Assembly: GCA_934446135.1 (NCBI GenBank)
Contig: CAKSDT010000013.1
Location: forward strand, 1-25,515
Reading direction: 5' to 3'
Length of the DNA: 25,515 bases
From: an uncultured Clostridia bacterium
GTDB lineage: Bacteria > Bacillota > Clostridia > RGIG6154
Shown: in pieces, positions 15,027-22,391 of the stretch
Numbering within the stretch: the stretch's first letter is position 1
How the letters are laid out: every line of letters begins with the position of its first letter
The notes under the pieces: generated by a model
The model's database searches: none
Seen by the model: only the letters and a program-made list of their open reading frames with translations
What the model was told of the DNA's origin: nothing
Program-made: the position numbers and the translations under genes

Positions 15027-15042
15027 TTTTAACAAACAGATT
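15013..15042 (+). terminator. Possible terminator after galT
   Basis: AATCTGTT (15013-15020) and AACAGATT (15035-15042) form an 8-bp stem with a 14-base loop, followed by TATATTTT. The stem overlaps the galT stop codon. The stem is AT-rich, so efficiency is uncertain. Confidence 0.5.
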
Positions 15043-15052
15043 TATATTTTAC

Positions 15053-15081
15053 TTACTTTTTTCACATATTAGTGTTAAAAT
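15053..15081 (+). promoter_or_regulatory. Possible weak promoter of the DUF308 gene
   Basis: TTACTT (15053-15058), a 17-base spacer and TAAAAT (15076-15081), 25 bases before the gene. The match is partial. Confidence 0.4.
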
Positions 15082-15105
15082 TACTTCAGATTAAGAGGTG
15101 AGCAT

Positions 15106-15642
15106 ATGGGATTTTTTGATAAATTCAGAAATAAAATGCAATACTTGTGCGTTATATACATAATTTTGGGCGTACTGATGTTTTTTAAACCGGCTGAAAC
15201 GCTTAAAATTGCGAGCATAGTAATTGGCTTGCTTTTAATTGCAAGAGGGGCAGTTAGGGTTTTAGAAAATATCGGAACGGGCGTGTTTTACTTTGCTTTC
15301 GGTATAATATTTATCCTGAACACCAGAATATTTGCTTCGATTTTTCCGTTGCTTTTTGGAATCATGATGGCAATAAACGGCTGCGGAAGTTTGCAGAGTG
15401 CAAGAAAATTAAAAGAACTCGGTGTCAGAGGTGCAATTTCGGAATATGTGATTTCAATAATAACGCTTGTCATCGGACTTGTTATAATTCTTTATCCTTT
15501 TAAAACGGGCGTGCTTATGACAAGGGTTATTGCAGGATGTCTTATTTATACGGGAATAACGGAAATTATAAATGCAAATTCAAGGCACAGGCTTAAAGCC
15601 GAGATAACGGATGCCGATGATGATGTTACTCCCATTGACTGA
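15106..15642 (+). CDS. DUF308/HdeD-like integral membrane protein
   Basis: 178 residues, almost all hydrophobic. There are about six membrane segments, each pair joined by short basic loops: around residues 11-28, 32-50, 57-73, 77-92, 110-130 and 135-155. The repeated pattern 'xIVIGLLLIARGxxR' and 'LLFGIMMAINGCGSLQSARK' matches the DUF308 repeat of HdeD-like proteins, which have no settled biochemical role (HdeD is tied to acid resistance in E. coli). The C-terminus is a short acidic cytoplasmic tail, TDADDDVTPID. A good AAGAGGTGAGC ribosome binding site precedes the ATG. The strong promoter of the next gene starts 2 bases after its stop, so the two are separately controlled. Confidence 0.82.
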   Translation: MGFFDKFRNKMQYLCVIYIILGVLMFFKPAETLKIASIVIGLLLIARGAVRVLENIGTGVFYFAFGIIFILNTRIFASIFPLLFGIMMAINGCGSLQSARKLKELGVRGAISEYVISIITLVIGLVIILYPFKTGVLMTRVIAGCLIYTGITEIINANSRHRLKAEITDADDDVTPID

Positions 15643-15643
15643 T

Positions 15644-15672
15644 TTGACATACTTTGAATATTTTGATATAAT
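15644..15672 (+). promoter_or_regulatory. Perfect sigma-A promoter of the PurH-like gene
   Basis: TTGACA (15644-15649), exactly 17 bases, TATAAT (15667-15672). Both boxes are perfect, so a strong constitutive promoter is expected. The leader is about 33 bases with no purine riboswitch-like fold visible. Confidence 0.85.
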
Positions 15673-15712
15673 CATTTGAGTACGGATATTAAACTGTTAC
15701 AGGGATGGTATT

Positions 15713-17242
15713 ATGAAAAAAAGAGCACTTCTTTATATGACAGATAACAGTACTGCGTTTGAATTTGCCGGAAAACTTTCCGAGAACGGATATGAAATTT
15801 TATCTTTCGGGGAGACTTACGAATTGCTTTCTTTGAACGGTTTCGGGGTTATTAGTCTTGAAGACCTTGCAGGTGATGAAAAAGGGCCGGACGGCAAAGC
15901 ACATTTAATGAGCGGAAGCGTGGTATACGGTATTACGACCGACAGGTCTGATATTGAACAGATTAATTACATAAGAGAGCAAGGAATTGAGCCTATTGAT
16001 ATTGTTGCCGTAAATCTCGAGAATTTTGATGAGTTGTGCAAAATTTCGGCAGAGGGTGGAAAATCACTTCTTTCTATGATTGATATTGAAAAAATCAATT
16101 TTATAAATCTTGCTGCAAAAAATTATGAAGATGTTACTGTGGTAATTGATAAAAATGATTTTTCGCTGGTTGTTTCGGAAATAGAAAAAGGCGGAGAAGT
16201 TTCACTCGAAACAAGGGGAATGTTGGCTGCAAAGGCTGTTTCATATACTACGCATTATCTCGCTCTTTTAAATGAATATTTGAGAGGGAGTCTTACATCT
16301 GTTCTTTACCCGGAATATATCACAAGAACTTATAAAAGAGTTTCAAAACTTGAAAGCGGGGAAAATGCCTATCAGTCAGCCGCATTTTACAGTGAACAGG
16401 GGTTTGATGAAAAAGTAGAACTTTTTAAAAATAAAAATATATCGTACAGTTCTATTGCCGATATTTCTTTTGCATACGGAATTATAAAAGAAATCGAAAG
16501 TCCCTGTGCCGTTGCAGTTAAAAGGGAAATCGTTTCGGGAGCGGCAGTGGGGGTTGACGCTTATGATGCCTGCACGAAAGCGTTTCGGGCAGAGGGTACA
16601 AATATGGGCGGAGGGGTTCTTGTGATGAACTGCCTTATTGACAGAAAGACTGCCCACGAAATTATGAAATTTCCGTTTGAACTTGCTGTGGCACCCGGTG
16701 CTGATTCGGATGCTGAATCTGTTTTGGCTGAAAAAGAGGGACTGAAACTTGTACTTACGGGAACAAATGAAGTTGAAAAGGCGGACCCTTATATTTATAA
16801 AAAAGTTTTGGGGGGACTTTTGGTTCAGAATACCGATATTAAACCTCTTAATGTGAATGAACTTTTGTATGTTACAGCAAAAAGGCCCGATGAAAATGAA
16901 GAAAGTGACCTTGTTTTTGGGTTTAATATTGCAAAGGGTTCAAAATCTGTTTCGGCGGTTCTTGTAAAAGACGGTCAGGCCGTAGGAATAGGGCAGGGTC
17001 AGTTAGATATAGAAAAAGCATTTAAGACTGCCTGTGATACGGCAGGAGAAAAGGCAAGAGGCAGTGTTCTTGCAACAGACTCGGTTATATTCTCGCCCGA
17101 ACTTGTTAATCTTCTTAACGAAAGCGGGATTACGGCAATAATTCAGCCGGGCGGTGCTTTAAACACTCAGGATATTATCGATATTTGTAACGAAAATGAA
17201 ATTTCGATGATGGTTACAAATACTACTCAATATAAAAATTAA
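15713..17242 (+). CDS. PurH-like protein lacking both active sites (probable pseudoenzyme)
   Basis: 509 residues, the length and domain order of PurH (IMP cyclohydrolase, then AICAR transformylase), and collinear with it throughout: KRALLYMTDNSTAFEFAGKL at the start, GIEPIDIVAVNLENF, AAKNYEDVTVVID, AAFYSEQG, AVGIGQGQL, GSVLATDS, IIQPGG near the end. The catalytic motifs are replaced: SDKTG by TDNST (10-14), STGGT by SFGET (31-35), the RVKTLHP region by KAHLMSG, NLYPF by NLENF, RYGENPHQ by ESGENAYQ (214-221), and KHxNPCG by KREIVSG (270-276), losing the transformylase His and Asn. The frame is intact and has a perfect promoter, so it is expressed and kept, not decaying. It stands apart from any pur genes. 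I infer a binding or regulatory role, or a changed reaction. The ribosome binding site is AGGGATGG. Confidence 0.85.
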   Translation: MKKRALLYMTDNSTAFEFAGKLSENGYEILSFGETYELLSLNGFGVISLEDLAGDEKGPDGKAHLMSGSVVYGITTDRSDIEQINYIREQGIEPIDIVAVNLENFDELCKISAEGGKSLLSMIDIEKINFINLAAKNYEDVTVVIDKNDFSLVVSEIEKGGEVSLETRGMLAAKAVSYTTHYLALLNEYLRGSLTSVLYPEYITRTYKRVSKLESGENAYQSAAFYSEQGFDEKVELFKNKNISYSSIADISFAYGIIKEIESPCAVAVKREIVSGAAVGVDAYDACTKAFRAEGTNMGGGVLVMNCLIDRKTAHEIMKFPFELAVAPGADSDAESVLAEKEGLKLVLTGTNEVEKADPYIYKKVLGGLLVQNTDIKPLNVNELLYVTAKRPDENEESDLVFGFNIAKGSKSVSAVLVKDGQAVGIGQGQLDIEKAFKTACDTAGEKARGSVLATDSVIFSPELVNLLNESGITAIIQPGGALNTQDIIDICNENEISMMVTNTTQYKN

Positions 17243-17258
17243 GAAATTACTGATATAA

Positions 17259-17284
17259 AAAGAGGTGTAATATTACACCTCTTT
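17259..17284 (+). terminator. Perfect 26-base palindrome between the PurH-like gene and the LtaS-like gene
   Basis: AAAGAGGTGTAAT and its exact complement adjoin with no spacer. In RNA this would form a hairpin ending CTCTTTGAAAAG, without a proper T-run, so it would be a weak terminator or an attenuator. As DNA it could be a dimeric repressor site. No separate promoter for the next gene was found. Confidence 0.5.
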
Positions 17285-17310
17285 GAAAAGTTTAAGGAGA
17301 ACATTTTAAA

Positions 17311-19230
17311 GTGCAGAAGTTAAAAGACTCTATTCTAAAATTTTGGAACAACATAATAAAAGACGAAGCAGATAGATTTCTTAAAAAAAATGAGGGCACA
17401 TATAAACTTTCCCTTATTTCTCTTTTTATGAGTCCGTTTATTATTCTTGCGGCTCTTGAAATCATGCACCTTTCGGACATAAAGGCGGCAACGGAATTTT
17501 TTCTTCCGGGGCAATTTTGGCTTGTTAAACTTTTGTTTTCGTATCTTTTTATTTTTGCGTTTATCTGTATATTTAAAGTTATTTTCAGAAAGATTACAAT
17601 AGCGTATTTAATATCGGGTGTTTTGTTTTGGCTTTTGTCGTTTGCAACTTATGTGACTCTTGAACTCACCGGTGATCCGCTTTTGCCGTCTGATCTTTTG
17701 CTTATAAAAAATGTGGGTCAGATAGCGTCTTTTGTAAAGATTCCGTTTAAACTGACATATTTTATATCGCTTGCAGTTATAATTTTGGGCTTTATAATGC
17801 TGCTTCATATACAAAAAGCAAATCCAAAAAAACTTAAATTTGCAGCGAGGACCGCTGTTGAAGCGGTGTTTGTTGTGTTCTTTATATCAACAATATATCT
17901 TTATTGTTTTAATTATGATTTCAGACACAGAACAATGGATAAGTTGAATATTGAAATTGCGGCATTTAATCCGGTTGATAATTTGAGGAAAAACGGACTT
18001 GTCCTCACATTTTTTCCCAGAATAGGCGACCTTGTTGTGGAAAAACCTGAAAATTATTCGGAGGAGTATATAAGTTCGCTTAAGAATAAATATTCCGATT
18101 TATCCGAAAATAACACTAAAAGCAATGTAAAACCCACTGTTATTTTAATACAAAATGAAGCATGGTGGGATCCTTCTGAACTTCCTAATGTGAATTTTTC
18201 GTCAAATCCCATTCCGTTTACTACAGAATTGAAGGAAGAAGGATATCCTGTCGGCAAACTGGTTTCTCCGGTTTTTTCGGGCGGAACCTGTATGCCTGAA
18301 TTTGAGGCATTGACAGGTTTTTCAACTTCGTTTTTGCCTGCAAGTTCTTACCCATACATTCAGCATATTTTAAGTGAAACACCGTCTATTGTTTCAGCAT
18401 ACAGGGATAACGGCTATGAAACGGTTGCGATACATCCATACCATAAAAACTTTTATAACAGACAAAAAGCATATCCGCTTTTGGGATTTGATAAATTTTT
18501 GGGAATGGATGATATGCCCGACCTTGAAAGAAAGGGATGGTATGCTTCGGATGAATATGCCGTAAAACAGATAATAAAGGCATATCAGAATAAAGAAAAA
18601 GATAATATGTTCTGCTTTTTGGTAACAATGCAAAACCACGGAGGATACAATCCGAAAAGGTATGACTCATATGATATTGAAGTCACATCTGACAGTTTAA
18701 ACCCGGAAGATTTGCAGGGGCTTCGTGATTATACACAGGGTGTTTATGATACTGATAACGCATTTAAGATTCTTGTTGAATATTTTAAAACTGTAAATGA
18801 ACCTGTAATAATTGCAATGTACGGCGACCATCAACCTCTTTTGGGAACGGACGGAAGCACATATTCGGATGGCGGAATGATTGAAAAAAAGGACACTTTT
18901 ATTTATACTGATTTTCCGCAACTTTATAAAACACCTTATGTTGTTTGGTCGAATTATGGTGCGGATATAAAACTTCCGGAGTATATTTCGGCAAATAAAC
19001 TGGGACTGTCTCTTATGGATAAGGCAAATCTTGAAAGTATGCCATGGTATTTTTCGGTGTTTGACAAATTTTACAGCCTTTATCCGGCGTATATCAAAAA
19101 CAATATTTATGATAACGGCGGAAACCACATCAATGATATTGATTCTGATGACAAAGAACTTGAAAAGGACTATAGAATGATTCAGTACGATTTGCTGCAC
19201 GGCGAAAAGTACTCGGTAAAAACAGAATAA
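17311..19230 (+). CDS. LtaS-like membrane-bound sulfatase-fold transferase (lipoteichoic acid synthase family)
   Basis: 639 residues: about five N-terminal membrane helices (roughly residues 30-50, 68-90, 95-115, 148-170 and 180-200), then an extracellular alkaline-phosphatase/sulfatase-type domain. Conserved metal and nucleophile positions of LtaS are visible: E283 in IQNEAWWD, T326 in SGGTCMPEFEALTG (nucleophile) and D506-H507 in MYGDHQP. Another expected feature, VAIHPYHKNFYNR, matches the LtaS H-P-Y substrate region. Such enzymes transfer glycerol phosphate from phosphatidylglycerol to a growing polymer or glycolipid; some relatives are phosphoethanolamine or phosphoglycerol transferases, so the donor is not certain. 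The start is GTG with AAGGAG 11 bases upstream, a slightly long gap. It shares direction with the PurH-like gene 68 bases upstream, and ends at its own terminator. Confidence 0.92.
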   Translation: MQKLKDSILKFWNNIIKDEADRFLKKNEGTYKLSLISLFMSPFIILAALEIMHLSDIKAATEFFLPGQFWLVKLLFSYLFIFAFICIFKVIFRKITIAYLISGVLFWLLSFATYVTLELTGDPLLPSDLLLIKNVGQIASFVKIPFKLTYFISLAVIILGFIMLLHIQKANPKKLKFAARTAVEAVFVVFFISTIYLYCFNYDFRHRTMDKLNIEIAAFNPVDNLRKNGLVLTFFPRIGDLVVEKPENYSEEYISSLKNKYSDLSENNTKSNVKPTVILIQNEAWWDPSELPNVNFSSNPIPFTTELKEEGYPVGKLVSPVFSGGTCMPEFEALTGFSTSFLPASSYPYIQHILSETPSIVSAYRDNGYETVAIHPYHKNFYNRQKAYPLLGFDKFLGMDDMPDLERKGWYASDEYAVKQIIKAYQNKEKDNMFCFLVTMQNHGGYNPKRYDSYDIEVTSDSLNPEDLQGLRDYTQGVYDTDNAFKILVEYFKTVNEPVIIAMYGDHQPLLGTDGSTYSDGGMIEKKDTFIYTDFPQLYKTPYVVWSNYGADIKLPEYISANKLGLSLMDKANLESMPWYFSVFDKFYSLYPAYIKNNIYDNGGNHINDIDSDDKELEKDYRMIQYDLLHGEKYSVKTE

Positions 19231-19234
19231 TTAA

Positions 19235-19264
19235 AAATTCCGCTTCAGAGCGGAGTTTTTTTGT
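19235..19264 (+). terminator. Rho-independent terminator after the LtaS-like gene
   Basis: TTCCGCT, a TCAG loop and AGCGGAG, extended by A-T pairs, followed by seven or more T. It begins 5 bases after the stop. Confidence 0.9.
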
Positions 19265-19273
19265 TTTAAAGTA

Positions 19274-19302
19274 TTGAAAAATATGTATAATTAGTGTATA
19301 AT
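19274..19302 (+). promoter_or_regulatory. Probable sigma-A promoter of degV
   Basis: TTGAAA (19274-19279), a 17-base spacer and a perfect TATAAT (19297-19302). Confidence 0.75.
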
Positions 19303-19357
19303 AACCGGGATAGGGGTACAATATACCTTTTATCAGAAATTGAAAGGAGTGTTTTTT

Positions 19358-20215
19358 TTGAGCAAAATCAGAATTATGGTTGACAGTCCCGGAGATTTGC
19401 CATTGGAAACCGCCGAGACATACGGAGTTTTGGTTGTCCCGGTGAAATTTACTTTTGACGGCGAAAATCTTATAAGAGATAAATACGATATGACGACAAA
19501 AGAGTTTTACAAAACTGAAAGAGAAACGGGAACAATCCCCAAAACAATGCAGATTACACCCTTTGAATTTGAAGAAATCTTTAAAAAAGAAGCTGAGAGT
19601 TATGATGAAATAATATTTATAACTATAGGTTCAAAGGCAAGTGGAATTTATAATAATGCGGTAAACACTGCAAAAATTGTTTCTGAAGAAACAGGTGTGA
19701 AAATTTATATAGTTGACTCAAAGTGTCTTGCTTACAGTTACGGTTATACTGCTCTTTGTGCTGCAAAGATGGTGCAGGAGGGTAAATCGTCTGATGAAAT
19801 CCTTGAAAAAATCAACAGAATGCTTGATACGAATAAAACCTATTTTGCCGTTGAAACTCTTGATTATCTTAAAAAAGGCGGCAGAATTACAACAATGAGT
19901 GCCGTAATTGGCGGCGTTTTGGATATAAGACCCATACTTAAAATTGAAGATTCCCTCACAACTGTTATCGAAAAAGTTAAGGGCGAAAAAAAGGTGCTTG
20001 CAAAATTTGTTCAAATTGCGTTAAAAGACTGTGAAGGAAAAGAAAATGCGAAGATTTTTGTACTTAATTCAGATGTTGACGAAAAAGCACAAAAACTTAA
20101 GGAGATGTTTGAGTCTGAGGGACTTACCGTTGCAGGCTTTGGCGATATAGGACCTGTTATAGGGTGCCATGCCGGTCCCGGGGTACTTGGATTTTGCATA
20201 ATATTTGAAGAATAA
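19358..20215 (+). CDS. DegV-family fatty-acid-binding protein
   Basis: 285-residue soluble protein of the DegV (FakB-like) family, which presents fatty acids, in some species to the FakA kinase for phosphorylation. Features: IRIMVDSPGDLP at the N-terminus (usually T/V-DSTxDLP), TIPKTMQITPFEFEEIF, FITIGSKASGIYNNA (usually S-SxLSGTY), VDSKCLAYSYGY, ETLDYLKKGGRITTMSAVIGGVLDIRPIL in parts (ETLDYLKKGGRIT, then LDIRPIL), and CHAGPGVLGF near the end. I place the start at TTG 19358, because AAAGGAG (19343-19349) lies 8 bases before it; a frame from TTG 19340 would include that ribosome binding site. The changes in the DSTxD and SxLSG loops are mild departures at the ligand pocket. No fakA is visible. 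Confidence 0.93.
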   Translation: MSKIRIMVDSPGDLPLETAETYGVLVVPVKFTFDGENLIRDKYDMTTKEFYKTERETGTIPKTMQITPFEFEEIFKKEAESYDEIIFITIGSKASGIYNNAVNTAKIVSEETGVKIYIVDSKCLAYSYGYTALCAAKMVQEGKSSDEILEKINRMLDTNKTYFAVETLDYLKKGGRITTMSAVIGGVLDIRPILKIEDSLTTVIEKVKGEKKVLAKFVQIALKDCEGKENAKIFVLNSDVDEKAQKLKEMFESEGLTVAGFGDIGPVIGCHAGPGVLGFCIIFEE

Positions 20216-20312
20216 AGAATAATAATTGCAGCAATTGAGAAACATTTTTGTATTGCTTATGTGTATGTTAATAATAAAAGTTATATAAATATCAAATACG
20301 GAGGTAGTAAAA

Positions 20313-21506
20313 ATGAATAAAAAGACAGTAAGAGATATTGATTTTAAAGGAAAAAGAGTTCTCGTAAGATGCGACTTTAATGTTCCTTTAGACGCAGACA
20401 GAAACATTACTGATGAAACAAGAATTGATGGGGCACTCCCGACAATCAAATATTTAATCGACGGAGGTGCAAAAGTAATTCTTTGCTCACATTTGGGAAA
20501 ACCGAAAGGCGAACCGAAACCGGAACTTTCACTTCTTCCGGTAGCACTTAAACTTTCTGAAAAACTCGGTAAAACAGTAGTATTTGCTGCAGATGAAGAA
20601 GTTGTAGGCGAAAGAGCAAAAAAAGCAGTTGCAGAAATGAAAGATGGGGATGTTGTTTTGCTTGAAAACACCCGTTACAGAAAAGAAGAAACCAAAAATG
20701 AGGATAATTTCAGCCGGGAACTTGCTTCGCTTGCTGATATATTCGTAAATGATGCTTTTGGCACCGCTCACAGAGCACATTGCTCAAATGTAGGCGTAAC
20801 AAAGTATATCAAAGAAGCAGTTGCAGGTTTCCTTATCGAAAAAGAAATTGAATTTTTGGGTAATGCCGTAAATAATCCGGTAAGACCTTTTGTTGCAATA
20901 CTCGGCGGCTCAAAGGTTTCATCAAAAATTTCTGTTATCAACAATCTTTTGGACAAAGTTGATACACTTATTATAGGCGGCGGTATGGCTTATACATTTA
21001 TGAAGGCTATGGGCGGCGAAGTAGGAAATTCGCTTCTTGAAGAAGATTATATCGGTTATGCAAAAGATATGATGGCAAAAGCAGAAGAAAAAGGCGTTAA
21101 ACTTTTAATTCCTGTTGACACTGTTGAAGCAAATGAATTTTCAAATGACGCTGAAGCAAAAACAGTTGAAAGAGGAAAAATTGATGCAGGCTGGGAAGGT
21201 CTTGACATCGGTGAAAAAACAATCGCTCTTTACAAAGACGCTGTGAAAGATGCAAAAACAGTTGTTTGGAACGGACCTATGGGTGTATTTGAAATGCCTA
21301 AATTTGCAGTTGGTACAAATGCAATTGCAGAGGCTCTTGCTGAAATAGACGCAACAACAATAATAGGCGGCGGCGACTCTGTTGCTGCAGTAAATCAGGC
21401 AGGCCTCGGCGATAAGATGACACACATCTCAACAGGCGGCGGCGCATCTCTTGAATTTTTGGAAGGAAAAGAACTTCCGGGAATCGCAGCACTTTTAGAT
21501 AAATAA
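20313..21506 (+). CDS. pgk: Phosphoglycerate kinase
   Basis: Makes ATP and 3-phosphoglycerate from 1,3-bisphosphoglycerate. 397 residues, the usual bacterial length. Motifs: VLVRCDFNVPL (17-27), DETRI, CSHLGKPKGE, LLENTRYRKEE, NDAFGTAHRAH, ILGGSKVSSKI, WNGPMGVFE, the nucleotide-binding GGGDSVAAV and the C-terminal STGGGASLEFLEGKELPG hinge. An ACGGAGGTAGT ribosome binding site precedes it. The 97 bases between degV and pgk hold AT-rich promoter-like boxes (TTGTAT near 20250, TAATAA near 20270), but the spacing is ambiguous. It heads a pgk-tpiA-gpmI run; gapA, often just before pgk, is absent and degV takes that place. Confidence 0.99.
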   Translation: MNKKTVRDIDFKGKRVLVRCDFNVPLDADRNITDETRIDGALPTIKYLIDGGAKVILCSHLGKPKGEPKPELSLLPVALKLSEKLGKTVVFAADEEVVGERAKKAVAEMKDGDVVLLENTRYRKEETKNEDNFSRELASLADIFVNDAFGTAHRAHCSNVGVTKYIKEAVAGFLIEKEIEFLGNAVNNPVRPFVAILGGSKVSSKISVINNLLDKVDTLIIGGGMAYTFMKAMGGEVGNSLLEEDYIGYAKDMMAKAEEKGVKLLIPVDTVEANEFSNDAEAKTVERGKIDAGWEGLDIGEKTIALYKDAVKDAKTVVWNGPMGVFEMPKFAVGTNAIAEALAEIDATTIIGGGDSVAAVNQAGLGDKMTHISTGGGASLEFLEGKELPGIAALLDK

Positions 21507-21517
21507 TTTGAATTTTA

Positions 21518-21550
21518 CGGTATTCCGGTATTTTATATATCGGAATACCG
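21518..21550 (+). terminator. Hairpin between pgk and tpiA
   Basis: CGGTATTCCG, a 13-base AT-rich loop, CGGAATACCG, then AGTTTTATAATTTTT. It is terminator-like with a poor first T-run. It probably ends some transcripts or protects the pgk 3' end, since tpiA has no obvious promoter of its own. Confidence 0.55.
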
Positions 21551-21581
21551 AGTTTTATAATTTTTAAAAGGAGATATTAAA

Positions 21582-22334
21582 ATGGGAAAATACATTATTG
21601 CCGGCAACTGGAAAATGAATAAGTTGCCATCAGAAACATATGATTTTGTTAAAGAAGTTGCAAAAACAACAGAAGGTGCTAAATGCGAAGTTGTATGCTG
21701 CACACCTTTTGTTTGCCTTTCTGAGGCAGTTAAAGCAGCGGAGGGAACTCATATTAAAATCGGTGCCGAAAATCTTCATTTTGAAGATAAGGGTGCGTTC
21801 ACAGGCGAAGTATCGGCAGATATGCTTTTAGATCTCGGTGTTAAGTATGTTATAATCGGTCATTCCGAAAGAAGACAGTATTTTGCAGAAACTGATGAAA
21901 CAGTTAATAAGAAAACAGTTAAGGCTCTTTCAAAAGGTCTTATTCCTATAATCTGTGTAGGTGAAAGCAAGGAGCAAAGAGAAGCCGGAATTACAATGGA
22001 TTTAATCACAATTCAGATTAAAAAGGCATTTGCGGGCATTTCTGAAGAGGACGCACAAAAGGTTGTTGTTGCATATGAACCTATTTGGGCTATCGGAACA
22101 GGTCTTACTGCAACAGACGATCAGGCTGCAGAAGTTAGCGGCGGAATAAGAAAAGTTCTTGCAGGACTTTACAATGAAAATATTGCTGAAAATATCACAA
22201 TTCAGTATGGCGGAAGTATGAATGCGAAAAATGCAGAAGGACTTCTTGCAAAAGAAAATATCGACGGCGGTTTAATCGGCGGCGCCTCACTTAAGGCAGA
22301 AGATTTCGGAATTATAACTAAATCAGTGAAATAA
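21582..22334 (+). CDS. tpiA: Triosephosphate isomerase
   Basis: Interconverts dihydroxyacetone phosphate and glyceraldehyde 3-phosphate. 250 residues. Catalytic residues are in place: N9 and K11 in GNWKMNK, H94 in IGHSERRQYF and E166 in AYEPIWAIGTG. The phosphate-binding IQYGGSMNAKNA and GGLIGGASLKAEDF segments are conserved. An AAAAGGAGATAT ribosome binding site lies before the ATG. It is the second gene of the glycolytic run, between two hairpins. Confidence 0.99.
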   Translation: MGKYIIAGNWKMNKLPSETYDFVKEVAKTTEGAKCEVVCCTPFVCLSEAVKAAEGTHIKIGAENLHFEDKGAFTGEVSADMLLDLGVKYVIIGHSERRQYFAETDETVNKKTVKALSKGLIPIICVGESKEQREAGITMDLITIQIKKAFAGISEEDAQKVVVAYEPIWAIGTGLTATDDQAAEVSGGIRKVLAGLYNENIAENITIQYGGSMNAKNAEGLLAKENIDGGLIGGASLKAEDFGIITKSVK

Positions 22335-22341
22335 TAAAATT

Positions 22342-22369
22342 CTGCCTTTTGCCTTTTGGCAAAAGGCAG
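22342..22369 (+). terminator. Hairpin between tpiA and gpmI
   Basis: CTGCCTTTTGCC, a TTTT loop, GGCAAAAGGCAG: a perfect 12-bp stem 8 bases after the tpiA stop. Only TTTGG follows, so it is more likely an RNA-processing or partial-termination hairpin than a full stop. It also lies just before the gpmI ribosome binding site. Confidence 0.55.
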
Positions 22370-22391
22370 TTTGGTGAAAGGACTGAAAACT

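Noticed and set aside
12935..19230. A new multi-gene system linking HAD phosphatase, GalT, DUF308, PurH-like and LtaS-like proteins
   Set aside because: The genes have separate promoters and terminators and no shared substrate that I can see; neighbourhood alone does not support a system.
20069..20671. 200-codon frame spanning degV and pgk on the minus strand
   Set aside because: Antisense to two well-supported genes, with no ribosome binding site or recognisable domain.
22356..22391. Upstream TTG extension of gpmI
   Set aside because: It starts inside the hairpin loop and stem, lacks a ribosome binding site, and adds residues not found in the family, whereas the ATG at 22392 has AAAGGA before it.
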